Positions 8,132 through 16,340 of a stretch of DNA of 26,410 bases are shown piece by piece. Every line of letters begins with the position of its first letter. Within the stretch, counting starts at the first letter, position 1. The position numbers were made by a program, and so were the translations under genes. This DNA is from Methanobrevibacter sp. UBA412 (GTDB taxonomy: Archaea > Methanobacteriota > Methanobacteria > Methanobacteriales > Methanobacteriaceae): NCBI GenBank assembly GCA_002495685.1, contig DAGJ01000019.1:1-26410 (forward strand). Reading direction: 5' to 3'. The notes under the pieces are model-generated. The model was given only the letters and a program-made list of their open reading frames with translations. It did no database searches and was not told where the DNA came from.

Positions 8132-9700
8132 ATGGAGGTGACAAATTTTAAACCTATAAAACAGATTGTTATTTTAATCTTACTTTTTGCATTAATATCT
8201 TCAATCACTTGTGTATCAGCAGAAAGCTTAACAAGTAATGATAATTCCACTAATATTATAAGTAACTCTACAGATAATAGTGTATCTAGCACTAATTCTC
8301 CTAATATTATTTATATTAATCCAGGTGATTCTATAAATGATACTGTTAATAAAGCAGCTATAAATAGTACTATTATTTTAAATCCTGGAGTTTATAATGA
8401 ATCTGGAGTTATTATTAATAAGAGTATTTCTATTTCAGGTAATGGTAATTCTGATGATGTGATTATTGATGGTAAGAAAGCTAATAGTATTTTTATTATA
8501 AATAATTTTAGTACTGTTTATGTGTCAAATCTTACTTTTATTAATGGATGGGGTGCAGATTTTGGTGGTGGTATAAATTCCCAGAATTCTTCTTTATATG
8601 TTGATAATTGTAATTTTATAAATAACACTGCTCATACAATCAATGGTGGAGGTATTTATAGTGGTGGTGAAGTTGATCTTAAATCCTATTTGTTTGTGAA
8701 TAATTCTTATTTCTGCAATAATTATGCAGGTCATGATGGTGGAGCTATTACTACTTATAAAGGTGATAGTTATATTTATAATAGTGTTTTCACCTTAAAT
8801 TATGCTTACCGTGATGGTGGAGCTGTTCGTGTTGGAGTTTATTCAACCACTTACATTTATGGTTGTTTATTTGAGAATAATACAGCAAGAGAATGGGGTG
8901 GAGCTTTATATAATTGGCCAGGTAAATTAAGTGTTTATAATTCAACAATTAATAATAATACTGCAGGTACTCGTGGTGGGGCAATTATTACTTCCGGACC
9001 TTTAAATGTTTTTGATTCTGTTATTACTAATAATTATGCTGGAATGTTTGGTGGAGCTATCTTTATTGATGAAGAAACCCCTGGAATACCTTCTACAGCT
9101 ACAGTTAATAATAATATTATTATGAATAATAGTGCATGGATTGAAGCTCAAGATATTTTCATTGATTTAACTACTTCTAAAACTACAAATTTCGATAATA
9201 ATTATTGGGGTACAAACGATCCAATTAATGGAAGTGATTATAAGTATTCTTGGGCAGATCGTGTAAGTTTTAATAATTTCACAAATAATCCGGTTAAATG
9301 GATTACCCAAAATAATTCTAATTCAAATAATAATGGGGTTAATGTGAATCCTAGTACTAATAGTACTAATCCAATTAAAACTAATAATGCATCTTCACAA
9401 GTAACTAATACTCTAAATAATTTAGCTAAGTCACTTAATAGTATGAGTGGTAATTTAACTAATTCACTCCATAATGATTCTAGTCAAGAAAATCAGGTTT
9501 CTGATTCTTTGAATGTTCAAACTAATTCAAATGTTGGTGCTAATCCTGATTCATCAAGTTCTGATTCAAAAAAGTATACTGAAGTTAAAGTGAATAAAAC
9601 TAATGATAAAAATAATAATGATAATTTACAATACTTTATTTGTGCTTTTATTGTACTTGCTGCACTTGTAATTGGATTTTATATGCATAAGAAATATTAA
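8132..9700 (+). CDS. Adhesin-like surface protein with parallel beta-helix repeats
   Basis: This protein of about 522 residues has an N-terminal signal peptide (hydrophobic core IVILILLFALISS ending VSA), then a right-handed beta-helix region (about 55-385). Repeats there carry GGGI, GGAI or GGAL followed by a short strand and NNTA or NNYA, as in pectate-lyase-like and chlamydial Pmp-type proteins. A Ser/Asn-rich linker with many Asn-X-Ser/Thr sites follows, then a C-terminal membrane anchor (YFICAFIVLAALVIGFYMHKKY). This is the domain plan of adhesin-like proteins of gut Methanobacteriales. The start is uncertain: TTG at 8126 or ATG at 8132 are the only in-frame starts before the signal peptide, yet the best ribosome binding site (GGAGGTGA, 8134-8141) lies after both. 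Confidence 0.85.
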   Translation: MEVTNFKPIKQIVILILLFALISSITCVSAESLTSNDNSTNIISNSTDNSVSSTNSPNIIYINPGDSINDTVNKAAINSTIILNPGVYNESGVIINKSISISGNGNSDDVIIDGKKANSIFIINNFSTVYVSNLTFINGWGADFGGGINSQNSSLYVDNCNFINNTAHTINGGGIYSGGEVDLKSYLFVNNSYFCNNYAGHDGGAITTYKGDSYIYNSVFTLNYAYRDGGAVRVGVYSTTYIYGCLFENNTAREWGGALYNWPGKLSVYNSTINNNTAGTRGGAIITSGPLNVFDSVITNNYAGMFGGAIFIDEETPGIPSTATVNNNIIMNNSAWIEAQDIFIDLTTSKTTNFDNNYWGTNDPINGSDYKYSWADRVSFNNFTNNPVKWITQNNSNSNNNGVNVNPSTNSTNPIKTNNASSQVTNTLNNLAKSLNSMSGNLTNSLHNDSSQENQVSDSLNVQTNSNVGANPDSSSSDSKKYTEVKVNKTNDKNNNDNLQYFICAFIVLAALVIGFYMHKKY

Positions 9701-9701
9701 A

Positions 9702-9761
9702 AGTTCTTTTAAAGAATTAGTATAAATTCTTTTTTTTAGAACTAATAAATTTTTTTTTACT
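9702..9761. terminator. Two-tier hairpin terminator between convergent genes
   Basis: An outer stem AGTTCT (9702-9707) / AGAACT (9738-9743) encloses an inner 8-bp stem AAAGAATT (9711-9718) / AATTCTTT (9725-9732) with a 6-base loop. T runs follow, and the whole sits between the adhesin and metX stop codons. It could serve both directions. Confidence 0.6.
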
Positions 9762-9767
9762 ATTTTT

Positions 9768-11243
9768 TTATACTGTGTTTGTGAATAAATGACTTATTAA
9801 ATCAGTTGTTATTACGCCTATAAGTTCATCATTATCATCTATTACAGGTAAACAACTTATATCGTCATCTTTCATTCTACCTGCTATTGTTCTTATAGTT
9901 TCATCTTTTTTACAGAATTTAACATCTTCAGTCATCACGTCTTTTAATTCTTCTCCACCTTGTGCTATTGCCTTTGAAAGATCCCATGCAGTTATGATTC
10001 CAATAAGTTTATTATCCTCTGTTACAACAGGTAAGTGTGTTACATAATGGTCCATCATAATTTTCGCTGCTTTTTTTATTTTGGCATCTTCTGTAATGGT
10101 CATTACTTCAGTGTTCATTAAATCTTCCACAATATTATCTTGTAAGAACCGTGATATAAGGTAGTTTAATTGTCCACCTTCAAGTAGGAATGCGTCATGT
10201 CCATAGTTACTTTTTATTTCACTGTAAGATATTTCTATGCCGTTTGCTTGCATTGCTCTTAATATTTCTTCTGCTTGTTCATTAGTATATAACCAGTCAC
10301 TGTCAACATTAATGTATTCTATTTTAGATTTTATTGGTTTGAATCCGTCAATGAGGGATCCATTTTCACTTAAATCGAATAAATCTATTGCTTTGGTAAT
10401 GTATAAATATGAATTTGCATCGAATCTTTTGACAAATGTTTTTCCTTGATGGTGAAGGTAACTTTCTACTTGGAAATCTGTTGTGAAATCGTAGGTTACT
10501 TCATCTTTGTCTTGTAGGTCTCTTCCAAATTTTAAATACATTGATTCATCGGATAGGTATGTTATGTGTGCTATCATTCTTGCTACTGAAAGTCCTGCTT
10601 CTGGTGCTGTGTCTGTTTGGTAGTATTCTCCGTTTTGCCAAAATGGGTCTTTGATTATTGATTGTCTTCCTACTTCGTTGAATGCTATTTGTTGTGGGCT
10701 GGATCTTGCTGTTGTTGCTATTGGTATTGCTTTTTTAACCATTTCTGGATAACTTAATGTCCATTGTAAGGTTTGCATTCCTCCCATTGATCCGCCTATT
10801 ACTGCTAGTAGTTTTTCTATTCCAAGTAGGTCTATTAATTTTTTTTCTACATTAACTATGTCTTTTATTGTTATTACTGGGAAGTCTATTCCGTATTCTT
10901 TTCCTGTTTTTGGGTTTATGCTTGCTGGTCCTGTTGTTCCTTTGCATCCTCCTAGGACGTTGCTGCATATTATGAAATATTTTTCACTGTCTAATGCTTT
11001 TCCAGGTCCTATTATGATTTCCCACCATCCTGGTTTACTATCTCCTTCGTGCCATCCTGCAGCATGTGCATCTCCTGTGAGTGCGTGACAGACTAATATG
11101 GCATTGTTTTTTTCTTTGTTTAATTTTCCGTATGTTTCGTAAGCTATTGTTACATTATCTATTGATTTTCCTGATTCTAATTGTATTTCTTCAGATAATG
11201 TTACTGCTAATGGTTTGACTATGCCGACAGATTTAGTCTTCAT
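9768..11243 (-). CDS. metX: Homoserine O-acetyltransferase with C-terminal CBS pair
   Basis: This 491-residue protein makes O-acetylhomoserine from homoserine and acetyl-CoA, the entry to methionine synthesis. Residues 1-370 form an alpha/beta-hydrolase domain. The nucleophile Ser152 is in GGSMGGMQ, and the rest of the triad is probably Asp316 (VDSDWL) and His349 (YGHDAF). Residues about 378-491 form two CBS motifs, each with an LPV...LIGIIT-type core, likely a nucleotide or S-adenosylmethionine sensing module. MetX fused to CBS is known in methanogens, while bacterial MetX usually stops near residue 370. It is divergent from asnB and close to hom, which supplies its substrate. A succinyl-transferring homologue is the main alternative. 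Confidence 0.92.
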   Translation of the reverse strand: MKTKSVGIVKPLAVTLSEEIQLESGKSIDNVTIAYETYGKLNKEKNNAILVCHALTGDAHAAGWHEGDSKPGWWEIIIGPGKALDSEKYFIICSNVLGGCKGTTGPASINPKTGKEYGIDFPVITIKDIVNVEKKLIDLLGIEKLLAVIGGSMGGMQTLQWTLSYPEMVKKAIPIATTARSSPQQIAFNEVGRQSIIKDPFWQNGEYYQTDTAPEAGLSVARMIAHITYLSDESMYLKFGRDLQDKDEVTYDFTTDFQVESYLHHQGKTFVKRFDANSYLYITKAIDLFDLSENGSLIDGFKPIKSKIEYINVDSDWLYTNEQAEEILRAMQANGIEISYSEIKSNYGHDAFLLEGGQLNYLISRFLQDNIVEDLMNTEVMTITEDAKIKKAAKIMMDHYVTHLPVVTEDNKLIGIITAWDLSKAIAQGGEELKDVMTEDVKFCKKDETIRTIAGRMKDDDISCLPVIDDNDELIGVITTDLISHLFTNTV

Positions 11244-11435
11244 TATTAATCCCTTCGATTAGTTTTTTTTAATAAAAACTTTAATTTTTTATTAATTATT
11301 TTTTTATTGGTTCTATTATTTAATTATTTTTTATCAATAACTACTTTAACGATTGTTATATTTAAAGTTTATTTAACATCCCATCAATAAATACTAAACA
11401 AATATAAAAAAACTTTTTTCAAAGGAAAAATTTAC

Positions 11436-12965
11436 ATGTGCTCAATAATAGGATTAAAAGGAAACATCAAAATAGAAACATTAAGAAAAATGATGAAAAC
11501 AACCCAACATAGAGGCCCAGATGCATCAGGAATCTATTTAACAAACAATAAAGAATCATTACTCAAAAAAAACCCTCGAAACCTAGTAAACTTAAAAAAT
11601 CAGACTTATAATATTGGACTTGGACAAAATCTCCTCTCCATATTCCCAAGTGTTAAAAACCCTGAAGATGCAATTAAAATAAACACACAACCAATTAAAA
11701 AAGATAACTTAACACTCATATTTAATGGAGAAATCTACAATTACCTTGAAATCATAAAAAAAATTGGAAATGAAGAAAAAACACGTTCTGATAGTCATCT
11801 GCTCTTAGATTTAATCATTAATAAAAAAAATACTAGTGGGAATCTTAAAACTGCAATAATAGAAACACTAAAAATTATTGATGGAGATTATTCTTTTGCA
11901 ATAACAGATGATACTAACTTAATACTAGCTAGAGATCCTGTTGGAGTAAAACCATTATATTATGGAACAAAATTAGAAGAAAATATTATGGGCTTTGCCT
12001 CTGAACGTAAAGCATTATGGGCAGCAGGAATAACAAGTATTAATACCTTAAAACCAGGATGTATATTATATAATGATGAAATCATAGAAGTTAATGATTT
12101 ATTTAAAACTATTACAAGTAATGAAGCTTCATATGAAGATTACATGAACCAATTAACTAATACTTTATATGAAAGTGTATATAAAAGAGTTATGAACTTA
12201 TCTGAAGTAGGTTTAATCTTTTCCGGTGGAGTAGATAGTGCATTTCTTGCATATATCTTAAAAAAAATTAGTTTGAAAACAGGTTTAAAAGTAACCTTAT
12301 ATACAGTAGGAAATATTGGAAGTAAAGACTTAGAATATAGTAAAAAATTAGCATCCACTCTAGATTTACCATTAAAAATTCAAGTAATTACTCCTCAAGA
12401 AGTAGAAAATAGTATTGAAGATGTTATAAAAAGTATTGAAAGCACTAATCCTATGAAATTAGGGGTGGGTATGACAATATTTCTTGCATCTTATATGATA
12501 AAACAAGATAAAATAAAAGTTGCACTATCTGGACAAGGAGCTGATGAACTATTTGCAGGATACAATAGATACATGAAACATGTTTTAAACCATGATTATC
12601 AAGGATTAAATAATGAATTAACTAATGATATTGAAAATATTTACAATGTAAACCTTGAACGTGACGATGCAGCATGCATGGCAAATGGTGTAGAACTAAG
12701 AGTACCTTACCTTGATTATAAACTTATAAAACTTGCAATGACAATACCTTCAGAATATAAAATCTTAAACCCTGAAGATAAACTTAAAAAACATATTCTA
12801 AGACAAGCAGCAGAAAAATATGGAGTACCTAAAGAGTACGCACAACGTCCTAAAAAAGCAGCACAATACGGTTCTGGAATAGATAAAATCTTAAAAAAGC
12901 AGACTAGTAAAAAAGTAGATTTTGATAAAATTTTAAATGATTTTAAAAATGAATTAATAAATTAA
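11436..12965 (+). CDS. asnB: Asparagine synthetase (glutamine-hydrolysing)
   Basis: This 509-residue enzyme converts aspartate, glutamine and ATP to asparagine. The N-terminal class II glutaminase domain has catalytic Cys2 (MCSIIG), the HRGPDASG stretch and FNGEIYNY at about 96-103. The synthetase domain has the ATP-binding SGGVDS loop at 263-268 and the GQGADELFAGYNRY segment. It is somewhat shorter than typical bacterial AsnB but all key motifs are present. The ribosome binding site AAAGGA lies about nine bases before the ATG. It heads the plus-strand run asnB-gatC-ACT-hom-apgM. A long T run after its stop suggests that at least part of the transcription ends there. Confidence 0.92.
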   Translation: MCSIIGLKGNIKIETLRKMMKTTQHRGPDASGIYLTNNKESLLKKNPRNLVNLKNQTYNIGLGQNLLSIFPSVKNPEDAIKINTQPIKKDNLTLIFNGEIYNYLEIIKKIGNEEKTRSDSHLLLDLIINKKNTSGNLKTAIIETLKIIDGDYSFAITDDTNLILARDPVGVKPLYYGTKLEENIMGFASERKALWAAGITSINTLKPGCILYNDEIIEVNDLFKTITSNEASYEDYMNQLTNTLYESVYKRVMNLSEVGLIFSGGVDSAFLAYILKKISLKTGLKVTLYTVGNIGSKDLEYSKKLASTLDLPLKIQVITPQEVENSIEDVIKSIESTNPMKLGVGMTIFLASYMIKQDKIKVALSGQGADELFAGYNRYMKHVLNHDYQGLNNELTNDIENIYNVNLERDDAACMANGVELRVPYLDYKLIKLAMTIPSEYKILNPEDKLKKHILRQAAEKYGVPKEYAQRPKKAAQYGSGIDKILKKQTSKKVDFDKILNDFKNELIN

Positions 12966-12989
12966 CCATAGAATATATATCTTCAATTT

Positions 12990-13020
12990 AAAATTTTTTT
13001 TTTTTAATATATAATTTTTT
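12990..13020 (+). terminator. T-run terminator after asnB
   Basis: An uninterrupted run of about 12 Ts follows AATTTAAAA some 30 bases after the asnB stop, then TTTTTTAG. This is the oligo-T type of archaeal terminator. No strong stem is visible. Confidence 0.45.
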
Positions 13021-13149
13021 AGAAAACTTAAATTATTTATTTATTTTCAATTCTATTCCTTTTAAAAACTTTTATAAATATAAAAAAACATATTTTATTA
13101 TTAATATAAAACATTTAATAAATTTATTAAAAAAATGGAGAAACAATAA

Positions 13150-13359
13150 ATGATAGAAAAAGATGCAGAAAAGATTTTAGAAAATTTCTCTAAATCTTTA
13201 GACACTATTCCAGATCTTGAAGAAACTTACTATATTACGGATAATTTAAATTTAGAAAGAAAAGATGAAGCACATCCACAAGATAGTGCTAGAATTGTTA
13301 GAAACACTAAAACAGATAAAGATGGTAATGTAGTAGTTAAAAAAGCAGACTGGGTATAA
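13150..13359 (+). CDS. gatC: Asp-tRNA(Asn)/Glu-tRNA(Gln) amidotransferase subunit C
   Basis: This 69-residue protein begins with a helical segment (EKDAEKILENFSKSLDTIPDLEETYYITDNLN) and ends with the DKDGNVVVKKADWV tail characteristic of archaeal GatC. GatC is the small belt subunit that stabilises the GatA-GatB complex converting misacylated Asp-tRNA(Asn) or Glu-tRNA(Gln) to the correct amide. GatA and GatB are not in this window. The ATG follows GGAG with good spacing. It sits 184 bases after asnB and 90 before the ACT gene. As I recall, the same order occurs in Methanothermobacter, which supports the call. Its small size makes the assignment less certain than its neighbours. Confidence 0.75.
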   Translation: MIEKDAEKILENFSKSLDTIPDLEETYYITDNLNLERKDEAHPQDSARIVRNTKTDKDGNVVVKKADWV

Positions 13360-13449
13360 AAAAAATTTTAATATTTTTTTTTATTTAAGATGACTTTTTT
13401 ATTCCTTACTTTTAAAATTAATTAATAAAAAAATTATGATGTGGTAATT

Positions 13450-13935
13450 ATGAGAATGAATTTAGTCTTAGAAATCCAAGATGTTCCGGGACAATTAGTA
13501 TCAGTCTTATCACCAATAGGTGATTTAGGAGCAAATTTAGTCACAATCATTCACCAAAGAAAAGTTAAAAATGAAAAAGGTTATATTCCTGTACAAATCA
13601 CAATTGAAGGAGAAAGAAATAACCTTAATGCAGTTTTAGATAAATTTGATGAAATGGGAATAAACATTTTAGAAAAAGATGATGTGATTTTAAAACAAAG
13701 AATCAGCACAATCCTCATTGGAGATGTTATAGATACTGATGTAAGAGACACTCTTGATAGAATAAATGTCTTAGATGGTGTTTGGGTTGTTGGATTAGAT
13801 ATAAAATTAGATAAAGAATATAAATCCTCAGCAATGATTACAATTGAATCAGATATTGGACAAAAAGAAACAACATTTAAAAAAGTCCAAGAAATAGCTA
13901 AAGAAAAAGATTTACTTGTAATAAATGAGGTCTAA
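13450..13935 (+). CDS. ACT-domain regulatory protein
   Basis: This 161-residue protein starts MRMNLVLEIQDVPGQLVSVLSPIGDLGANLVTIIHQR, a clear ACT domain (about 1-75) of the amino-acid-sensing kind. The second half (about 78-160) looks like a further alpha/beta ligand-binding or dimerisation unit. It lies 21 bases upstream of hom. In many bacteria the ACT domain is fused to homoserine dehydrogenase; here it is a separate gene, so it probably senses threonine, methionine or another aspartate-family product and controls Hom. That is inference from position. ATG at 13450 is preferred over the in-frame GTG at 13441. Confidence 0.8.
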   Translation: MRMNLVLEIQDVPGQLVSVLSPIGDLGANLVTIIHQRKVKNEKGYIPVQITIEGERNNLNAVLDKFDEMGINILEKDDVILKQRISTILIGDVIDTDVRDTLDRINVLDGVWVVGLDIKLDKEYKSSAMITIESDIGQKETTFKKVQEIAKEKDLLVINEV

Positions 13936-13956
13936 AAGATTTAGGGGTTGACATTG

Positions 13957-14976
13957 ATGGATGAATGTAAAATAATTGTAATGGGATTTGGATCTGTAGG
14001 TCAAGGTATTGTAAAAGCAATAAAGATGGAAAAAGATAAAATCCTAGAAACTTTAGGAATCAACCTTAAAATTGTAGCAGTTGCAGATTCTTGTTCTTCA
14101 GCAATAAATCCAGATGGTTTAAATGTTGAAGAATTACTTAAAACAAAAAGCGAAAAAGGTAAATTAGGGCAATGTCCTAATTGTGGAACCACAAATACCG
14201 ATACTGATGTATTAGATAATGTGGATTATGATGTTCTTATGGAATGTACTCCAACTAATATTGATGATGGTGAACCTGCAAGAACATTAACATTAAAAGC
14301 TTTTTCACAAGGAAAAGATGTAGTAACAAGTAACAAAGGACATTTAGCTTTAAATTATAAAGAATTAGATGATGCTGCTAAAGCAAATAATGTAATGTTT
14401 AAATTTGAAGCTAGTGTTGGTGGGGCAATGCCTATAATTAATTATGCTAAAGATGCATTAAGTGGTAATCAAATTATTAGTATAATTGGAATATTAAATG
14501 GTACAACTAATTATATTCTTTCACGTATGACTAGTGAAGGTTCAAGTTACCCTGATACTTTAAAAGAATCTCAAATGTTAGGTATAGCTGAAACTAATCC
14601 TACACAGGATGTTGAAGGTATAGATGCTGCATGTAAAGCTGTAATATTATCTAATAGTGTGTTAGGTCAACCTGCAACATATAGTGATGTTGAAGTTGAA
14701 GGAATCAGCAATATAACTAGTGAAGCCGTATCATTAGCTAAAGAAAATGGATATTTAATTAAACTCATAACTGAAGTTTCTCCAAAAACTTTAAAAGTTT
14801 CTCCAAGATTAGTTAAACAAGGAAGTAGTTATGATTTAAATGGAACATTAAATATGGCAACACTTAAAACAGATTTAGCTGATGAAGTCACAACTGTAGG
14901 TAAAGGTGCAGGATCACTTGAAACAGCATCTGCTATGATGACTGATTTAATAACAATTCTTAGAACAAAAAATTAA
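13957..14976 (+). CDS. hom: Homoserine dehydrogenase
   Basis: This 339-residue protein reduces aspartate semialdehyde to homoserine, the branch point to threonine and methionine. The N-terminal nucleotide-binding loop GFGSVGQG is at 10-17. The catalytic region has [13 protein letters not shown] (179-191) and the [14 protein letters not shown] segment (214-227) with Asp219, Glu220, Asp223 and Lys227. SNKGHLAL (125-132) is also typical. There is no C-terminal ACT domain; the preceding gene supplies one. An unusual CPNCG (Cys73 and Cys76) sits in a loop after the first Rossmann strands. ATG at 13957 is chosen because AGGGGTT lies seven bases upstream; the TTG codons at 13948 and 13954 are alternatives. 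Confidence 0.92.
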   Translation: MDECKIIVMGFGSVGQGIVKAIKMEKDKILETLGINLKIVAVADSCSSAINPDGLNVEELLKTKSEKGKLGQCPNCGTTNTDTDVLDNVDYDVLMECTPTNIDDGEPARTLTLKAFSQGKDVVTSNKGHLALNYKELDDAAKANNVMFKFEASVGGAMPIINYAKDALSGNQIISIIGILNGTTNYILSRMTSEGSSYPDTLKESQMLGIAETNPTQDVEGIDAACKAVILSNSVLGQPATYSDVEVEGISNITSEAVSLAKENGYLIKLITEVSPKTLKVSPRLVKQGSSYDLNGTLNMATLKTDLADEVTTVGKGAGSLETASAMMTDLITILRTKN

Positions 14977-15068
14977 AAAAATTATTTTTTTAATTTAAAA
15001 AAATTTTAATTATTATTCTTTTTTAACATTCTTTTTTTTTAAATTATTATAAAGGGAAGTGTATTATT

Positions 15069-16286
15069 TTGAAATATGTAATAATGATAGGTGATGGTAT
15101 GAGTGATTACCCATTACCAGAACTAAACAATCACACACCATTAGAAGTAGCTAAAAAACCAAATATGGATAAACTTGCAGAAAAAGGATGCTCAGGACTT
15201 ACAATAAATGCACCTAAAGATTTACCTGTAGGCTCTGATGTGGCTAATATGAGTATTTTTGGTTATGATCCACATAAATATTATACAGGTCGAGGACCAA
15301 TAGAAGCTGCTAATCAAGGAATAGAAACTGTTGATGGAGATGTTGTTTTCCGTTGTAATTTAATTACTGAAAAAGATGGTAAAATTGTTGACTTTACAAG
15401 TGGACATATAAGTACTGAAGAAGCAACTGAATTAATGGAAGCATTAAATAAACATTTTAAAGATAAATACCCTGATTTTAAAGGTTTTTGGCATCATGGT
15501 TTAAGTTACAGACATTTATTTGTTTATCATGATATAAACACCAGTAAACTTGAAATACCTGCACCTCACGATATAGTGGATGAAGATTTTAATAAATACC
15601 TTGATTTTGATACAAGTTATGGTAAAACTATTAAAGATATAATGTTTGAATCTAAAGAAGTACTTAAAAACCATCCAGTAAATCTTAAACGTGTAAGTGA
15701 AGGTAAGAATCCTGCAAATATGATTTGGTTATGGGGTCAAGGAACTAAACCTAGTATGCCTGCATTTAAAGATTTATATAATATAGATGCTGCAGTAATA
15801 ACTGGGGTAGACTTATTGAAAGGTCTTGCTATTTTCACTAAATTAAATAAAGTTGATGTCCCTGGTGCAACTGGATACTTTGACACTGATTATGAAGCTA
15901 AAGCAGAATATGCATGTAATGCACTTAAAGATAATGATTTAGTTATAATTCATGTTGAAGCTCCTGATGAAGCAGGACATGCTGCAGATATTGATGAAAA
16001 AATTAAAGCTATTGAAAGAATTGATAAAATCATTTTAGGTAAAATCTTAAAAGAATTACCAAAATATGGGGATTATAAAGTAGTTGTTTTACCAGATCAT
16101 CCAACACCAGTTCCACTTAAAACTCATAGTAGAGATTTAGTGCCAATTACAGTTTATTCAAGTATTAATGAAGATAATAAGGATAATGTTAAAGTATTTA
16201 GTGAAAAAACTAATAGTGAAGGTTCTCTTGGAACTTCTAATATTGGTTGTGATTTAATTAAAAATTTATTAAATAATACTTGGTAA
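15069..16286 (+). CDS. apgM: 2,3-bisphosphoglycerate-independent phosphoglycerate mutase, archaeal type
   Basis: This 405-residue protein of the alkaline-phosphatase superfamily interconverts 3- and 2-phosphoglycerate in glycolysis and gluconeogenesis. Metal-site and catalytic motifs are visible: Asp9 in IGDGMSDYP, Ser56 in PVGSDVANMS (phosphoserine nucleophile), HVEAPDEAGHAADIDEK, and VVLPDHPTPVPLKTHSRD near the end. The start is TTG at 15069, giving the family's usual MKYVIMIGDG. A purine-rich GGGAAGTG lies about eight bases upstream. It follows hom by 92 bases, as in related methanogens to my recollection. A homoserine kinase of the same superfamily is an older alternative name for such proteins next to hom and deserves thought given this context. 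Confidence 0.88.
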   Translation: MKYVIMIGDGMSDYPLPELNNHTPLEVAKKPNMDKLAEKGCSGLTINAPKDLPVGSDVANMSIFGYDPHKYYTGRGPIEAANQGIETVDGDVVFRCNLITEKDGKIVDFTSGHISTEEATELMEALNKHFKDKYPDFKGFWHHGLSYRHLFVYHDINTSKLEIPAPHDIVDEDFNKYLDFDTSYGKTIKDIMFESKEVLKNHPVNLKRVSEGKNPANMIWLWGQGTKPSMPAFKDLYNIDAAVITGVDLLKGLAIFTKLNKVDVPGATGYFDTDYEAKAEYACNALKDNDLVIIHVEAPDEAGHAADIDEKIKAIERIDKIILGKILKELPKYGDYKVVVLPDHPTPVPLKTHSRDLVPITVYSSINEDNKDNVKVFSEKTNSEGSLGTSNIGCDLIKNLLNNTW

Positions 16287-16309
16287 AAAAAGTAAAAAAT
16301 TTAGAAAAA

Positions 16310-16340
16310 AAGTAAAAGTAAAAGAGCATTTAGAATGCTC
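16310..16340 (-). terminator. Intrinsic terminator overlapping the DUF2207 stop codon
   Basis: On the minus strand GAGCATT (complement of 16334-16340) pairs perfectly with AATGCTC (complement of 16324-16330). The 3-base loop lies at 16331-16333, so the TAA stop (16330-16332) is inside the hairpin. TTTTACTTTTACTTTTTTT follows directly, so this looks like a classical intrinsic terminator. Confidence 0.75.
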
